Source: Peptococcaceae bacterium BRH_c23 (GTDB lineage: Bacteria; Bacillota_B; Desulfitobacteriia; Desulfitobacteriales; Desulfitobacteriaceae). From it: a stretch of DNA of 16,090 nt. Shown piece after piece: positions 13,161 to 16,090 of the stretch. Position 1 is the first letter of the stretch. Each line of letters opens with the position of its first letter. A model generated the notes under the pieces. That model saw only the letters and a program-made list of their open reading frames with translations. It did not search any database and was not told the DNA's origin. A program made the translations under genes and the position numbers. Where the stretch lies: positions 1 through 16,090 of the forward strand of contig LADV01000248.1 of NCBI GenBank assembly GCA_000961805.1. The letters are read 5' to 3'.

Positions 13161-13979
13161 TCAAAGATTAAACATGGGGACTACGGACGTCTTTCCAGTA
13201 GCTATGTTCAGTTCTTTCAATTGTAAAAGGGCTAAATATCCTTCAACAAGCTTAGGTTCTTCAGTCATGCGAGCTTCCACCAATACTCCCATCCCTACAA
13301 CGTTCGCCTCAAATTCCTCCATTAAGTTCTTAATCCCCAAAGCTGTTCCACCAGCCTTCATAAAATCATCAATCACAAGCACACGGCGCTGGGGTTCTAG
13401 GGCTCTTCGAGAAAGCGACATTGTTTGAATACGACGGGATGATCCAGAAACATAATTAATACTTACCGAAGAACCCTCCGTGACTTTGTTTCCACTGCGG
13501 ATGACTACCATGGGCAAACCTAAAGCTTCCGCCGTCACGAGGGCCAGTGGAATGCCCTTCGTCTCAATGGTCACCACTACATCAGGCTTCTTATCTCTGA
13601 AGGCCCCTGCGAAAATTAGGCCCAATGGCCTTAAAACCGAAGGGTCAAACAATAAATCAGTCATATAGAGAAAACCACCTGCCAGAATGCGTTCTTTGTC
13701 GCTCAGCCTATCAGCAAGCTCACTTAGCACAATCGACGCTTCTTCCTTGGAGATTTCCGGGATATATCGCACCCCTCCTGCAGCCCCGGACATTGTTTCA
13801 AGATGTCCCTGACCAGAAAGCAAAAGGCTCCCCTTCACAGCCATCAGATCCTCACTAATGGTGGACTTAGCTGTTCCAAACCGTTCTGCAAATAAGGTTA
13901 ACGGAGTCAGCACATTCGGCTTTAACATCAACACTTGGGTGATGGCAACCATCCGTTCTGCTCTTTTCATCTTCTCCAC
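13161..13979 (-). CDS. purR: Purine operon regulator PurR (PRPP-binding)
   Basis: Firmicute-type PurR of 272 residues, unrelated to the LacI-type PurR of E. coli. Residues 1-75 are a winged helix (RMVAITQVLMLKPNVLTPLT, then FGTAKSTISEDLMAVK). Residues about 80-272 are a type I phosphoribosyltransferase fold without enzyme activity in this family, with the PRPP-binding loop VLVIDDFMKAGGTALGI at 200-216. PRPP binding releases it from PurBox DNA, linking purine gene expression to PRPP. The GTG start at 13979 has aaggtgg 10 bases upstream, inside the end of the GntR gene. An in-frame ATG three codons later is too far from that site. The gap to the GntR gene is 5 bases, so they are coupled. Confidence 0.95.
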   Translation of the reverse strand: MEKMKRAERMVAITQVLMLKPNVLTPLTLFAERFGTAKSTISEDLMAVKGSLLLSGQGHLETMSGAAGGVRYIPEISKEEASIVLSELADRLSDKERILAGGFLYMTDLLFDPSVLRPLGLIFAGAFRDKKPDVVVTIETKGIPLALVTAEALGLPMVVIRSGNKVTEGSSVSINYVSGSSRRIQTMSLSRRALEPQRRVLVIDDFMKAGGTALGIKNLMEEFEANVVGMGVLVEARMTEEPKLVEGYLALLQLKELNIATGKTSVVPMFNL

Positions 13980-13984
13980 GCTTA

Positions 13985-14677
13985 TTAATCCACCTTATCC
14001 GAATCGCTCTTTAAGCTCAGAATGTCAAACATTATATTCTCGGCTGTAACAATATGTGCCATCGCTAGGGATTGAGCTTCCTCGCTATTATGACTCCGTA
14101 ATGCTTCAACAATCATTCGGTGTTCTTCAACAGCAAGTTTATTCCGTCCGGGAACCGCTAGTGAAGTCGCCCGGAAACGCTGTATCTGCTCTCGTAAATT
14201 GGCCAAAATCTGAATCAACCGTTCATTGCGGCTCGCTTTATAGACTAAGGCATGGAAATCCGTATCCGACTGCACAATTTGCTCTAAATCCAACTCTCCC
14301 TCACCAGATTTATGCAATAAGGCTCGTTCCATTTGTTCCAATTCATCCTCTGTGATGCGCTCCGCAGCAAGCCCTGCTGCTAAACCCTCCAGCGCCGAAC
14401 GAATCTCAAAAACATCAGCGACATCTTTTAATGAGACACCAGCTACGTACGCCCCTTTACGCGGAATCATAACCACAAAATTTTCAAGTTCCAACTTCCG
14501 AATTGCTTCACGTACAGGGGTTCGGCTAACCCCCATTTCTTCAGCCAACTGGATTTCCATCAATCGCTCCCCAGGTTCAAGAATTCCACTTAGAATCGCC
14601 TCACGCATAGACTCAAAGACAATCTCCCTTAATGGTTTATATCCATCAAGTATTACTGGTAGTAATCGTTTTCCCAT
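13985..14677 (-). CDS. GntR-family transcriptional regulator, FadR/FCD type
   Basis: Regulator of 230 residues. Residues 14-78 form a winged helix with the usual GILEPGERLMEIQLAEEMGV and SRTPVREAIRKLE recognition helix. Residues about 85-220 form an all-helical FCD ligand domain, with metal-binding candidates D138, H142 (SDTDFHALV), H186 (EEH) and H208 (MAHI). FCD regulators respond to small organic acids or fatty-acid derivatives; the effector is unknown. An upstream ATG would add six residues, but the ATG at 14677 has ggag 6 bases away, so I prefer it. It lies 29 bases after ispE and 5 before purR, in one operon. It is absent from this place in B. subtilis. Confidence 0.93.
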   Translation of the reverse strand: MGKRLLPVILDGYKPLREIVFESMREAILSGILEPGERLMEIQLAEEMGVSRTPVREAIRKLELENFVVMIPRKGAYVAGVSLKDVADVFEIRSALEGLAAGLAAERITEDELEQMERALLHKSGEGELDLEQIVQSDTDFHALVYKASRNERLIQILANLREQIQRFRATSLAVPGRNKLAVEEHRMIVEALRSHNSEEAQSLAMAHIVTAENIMFDILSLKSDSDKVD

Positions 14678-14706
14678 GAATATCTCCTCTTTCATTTAAT
14701 TTCTTC

Positions 14707-15555
14707 TCAGACTGTTGTTGTAACCCAAACATTATTAAAACCACTTTTTCTCAACTGTCTTGCAACGTCAAGAGCATGTTGTCTTCCCTTAGCAATTCCA
14801 AACACACTAGAACCGCTTCCTGACATTAAGGCACCGTAGCACTCCGCATCAATTAAATGTTGCTTAATGTCTAAAATTTGCGGAACTATTTGAGAGGATA
14901 CTGGCTCTAAATCATTATAAAGCAACCCTGCAACCTTCTCCGAATCCTGAGTCAAAGCCTTTTCCCAACTTACACGCGTTAAATGTCCTCCCCGCCCAAT
15001 TAAGTCAAATCGACGGTAAGCCTCCTTAGTGTTCACTCCTGCATAGGGTTTAATCAAAACAAAATCCATCTTAGGAGCTTTGGGCAATAATTCAAGTTGC
15101 TCACCCCGTCCAGTCGCCCACATTGTACCTCCGCGTAAACAGAAGGCGACATCAGCACCACATCCAGCCGCAAGCTCTAGTAGTTCATTCCTATCAAGAG
15201 GCTCTTCATAAAGTTGATTCAACAATCGAAGTGTCGCTGCAGCATCTGTGCTTCCTCCTGCTAACCCAGCCTGGACTGGAATATGTTTCTCAATCTCAAT
15301 CTCAATTCCTGCGGTTTGCCCACATCGTTCTAGAAATAACACAGCTGCCTTATAAGCTAGATTTCCTGGACCACTTAACGCCCCACAGCGGCATACTACC
15401 TTGTTCCCTTGCTCCCGAATTCGAACAATATCGTACAGTGCGATGGATTGCATGACGCTTTGAAGTTCATGATAGCCATCTTCTCGTATCCCCTGAATGG
15501 CTAAGGCTAAATTAATCTTAGCATAGGCGAACGTTGTTAGAAAAGATTGTTCCAT
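14707..15555 (-). CDS. ispE: 4-diphosphocytidyl-2-C-methyl-D-erythritol kinase
   Basis: GHMP kinase of the non-mevalonate (MEP) isoprenoid pathway; phosphorylates CDP-ME at the 2-position. The length is 282 residues, typical. Visible motifs are AYAKINLAL (10-18) with the catalytic Lys K13, DGYHEL (26-31), the ATP loop PVQAGLAGGSTDAAA (93-107), and GADVAF (133-138) with the catalytic Asp D135. The C-terminal GHMP part has ALMSGSGSSVFGIA. The start is ATG with aaaggg 8 bases upstream. It heads the ispE-gntR-purR unit, and a likely promoter lies 42 bases upstream. The IS element begins a short way further upstream and reads away from it. Confidence 0.96.
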   Translation of the reverse strand: MEQSFLTTFAYAKINLALAIQGIREDGYHELQSVMQSIALYDIVRIREQGNKVVCRCGALSGPGNLAYKAAVLFLERCGQTAGIEIEIEKHIPVQAGLAGGSTDAAATLRLLNQLYEEPLDRNELLELAAGCGADVAFCLRGGTMWATGRGEQLELLPKAPKMDFVLIKPYAGVNTKEAYRRFDLIGRGGHLTRVSWEKALTQDSEKVAGLLYNDLEPVSSQIVPQILDIKQHLIDAECYGALMSGSGSSVFGIAKGRQHALDVARQLRKSGFNNVWVTTTV

Positions 15556-15596
15556 TTACATTACCCTTTCCGAACATTACAAAGGTATTTGCTTTT

Positions 15597-15625
15597 ATTA
15601 TACTTATTTTCAGGTTAGAGTTCCA
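15597..15625 (-). promoter_or_regulatory. Candidate ispE promoter
   Basis: The minus strand has TGGAAC (15620-15625), a 17-base spacer and a perfect TATAAT (15597-15602), giving a leader of about 35 bases before ispE. The -35 box matches three of six; the -10 box and spacing are good. Confidence 0.4.
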
Positions 15626-15698
15626 GCATAAATCTAAAGAAACAATCATGAACCCCGGCGTTCACAAATTAGAATGAAAATGTTTTCCAGTCATGCGA

Positions 15699-15722
15699 AT
15701 TCCATAGTCTTCCATTTGGAAT
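15699..15722. other. Small inverted repeats left of the IS leader
   Basis: attcca (15699-15704) pairs with tggaat (15717-15722), and tcca-tt-tgga (15711-15720) is nested within. They lie in the gap between the ispE promoter and the IS leader and may belong to the element's left end. No function is assigned. Confidence 0.3.
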
Positions 15723-15728
15723 ACTCTT

Positions 15729-15877
15729 ATTGGCGGGAGTTAAATATCCGCAAGTTTATTGGTGGAATTTCCCCCGTTAAAGAAACTGGTTTCAGTAACC
15801 TTTGAGTACAAATTAGTGTGCCTTGAGCACGTGTAAGAAATTTCTTTTAGTTTCAGGTTACTGAATCTCCCGCCAAT
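15729..15877 (+). ncRNA. Possible bridge RNA region of the IS110 element
   Basis: Upstream of the transposase, attggcgggag (15729-15739) pairs perfectly with ctcccgccaat (15867-15877). Within it ttcagtaacc (15791-15800) pairs with ggttactgaa (15856-15865), and a small gtgc-cttga-gcac hairpin (15818-15830) lies in the inner loop. This leaves loops of about 51 and 55 bases. IS110-family elements are known to encode a bridge RNA with target- and donor-binding loops in a non-coding end. The fold and place fit, but the guide loops cannot be tested without the other end. Confidence 0.35.
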
Positions 15878-15896
15878 TAATTAAAGGAGGGTTCAA

Positions 15897-16090
15897 ATGG
15901 ACGCTATTTTGGAATCATGTGCTGGCTTGGATGTTCACCAGGAAACAGTTGTAGCTTGTATACTCACTGGTCCTCTTGATCTAAAGCCTAAGAAAGTAGT
16001 TAAAACGTTTTCTACTACAACGACCGAACTCCTTGCATTAGCTAAATGGCTTGAAGAGTTTAATTGCTCCCATGTTGCTATGGAGAGTAC
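15897..16090 (+). CDS. IS110-family transposase, N-terminal part
   Basis: The first 64 codons of a transposase run off the window end. The protein starts MDAILESCAGLDVHQETVVA and continues to HVAMES. GLDVH (10-14) carries the first Asp (D12) of the DEDD RuvC-like site, and AMES(T) near 61-65 carries the Glu (E63). IS110 recombinases join this DEDD domain to a C-terminal serine-bearing domain, not seen here. The ATG has a strong aaaggagg 8 bases upstream, so the gene appears intact so far. It points away from ispE. I do not assign an IS110 or IS1111 subgroup from this fragment. Confidence 0.9.
   Translation, partial: MDAILESCAGLDVHQETVVACILTGPLDLKPKKVVKTFSTTTTELLALAKWLEEFNCSHVAMES

Larger units (their letters stand above)
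15729..16090 (+). mobile_element. IS110-family insertion sequence, left part
   Basis: The element contains a transposase start at 15897 and a structured non-coding stretch before it. The true left end cannot be fixed from one side, since IS110 elements lack clear long terminal repeats; it may lie anywhere from about 15640 to 15729. The right part is outside the window. Confidence 0.75.

Noticed and set aside
14678..14695. Upstream ATG of the GntR gene at 14695
   Set aside because: It has no usable Shine-Dalgarno; the ATG at 14677 does.

Overview
The window looks like a chromosomal stretch of an endospore-forming, low-to-moderate-GC Firmicute. Most genes, read on the minus strand, follow the conserved ispE-purR-spoVG-glmU-prs-pth-fin-mfd-spoVT-yabN-rqcP block of Bacillus subtilis. 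Replacement of some Bacillus neighbours (no yabJ, no ctc, a GntR regulator after ispE, hup after yabN), together with cysteine-rich variants and abundant short repeats, suggests a Clostridia-class organism of the Desulfosporosinus/Desulfitobacterium type. That genus-level guess is inference.

Layout from right to left, which is the direction of transcription. An IS110-family element begins at the right edge: its transposase reads rightward, is cut by the window end, and has a structured non-coding leader. Then ispE (isoprenoid precursor synthesis), a FadR/FCD-type GntR regulator and purR form a tight operon. spoVG follows with its own sigma-H-like promoter and a strong hairpin behind it. A 562-base gap holds a candidate glmU promoter and a cluster of short palindromic repeats, then glmU and prs (UDP-GlcNAc and PRPP synthesis). 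A PRC-barrel gene reads the other way, converges on prs and shares a terminator region with it. Then pth, a short zinc-finger fin gene that the larger ORF calls miss, mfd and a prsA-like lipoprotein foldase. spoVT has a sigma-G-like promoter; yabN (MazG fused to a tetrapyrrole-methylase-like domain), hup (HU) and rqcP follow. The last 400 bases hold no recognisable gene.

The genes combine housekeeping (translation quality control by Pth and RqcP, transcription-coupled repair by Mfd, nucleotide and cell-wall precursors) with sporulation timing (SpoVG early, Fin at the sigma-F to sigma-G switch, SpoVT late under sigma-G).

The most unusual signals are: a nine-unit heptanucleotide array inserted in frame inside pth; a modular repeat family built of short palindromes in two distant intergenic gaps in opposite orientation; a hairpin that would bury the fin ribosome-binding site and contains a tiny ORF; a possible bridge RNA upstream of the IS110 transposase; and a diverged tandem repeat at the left edge.
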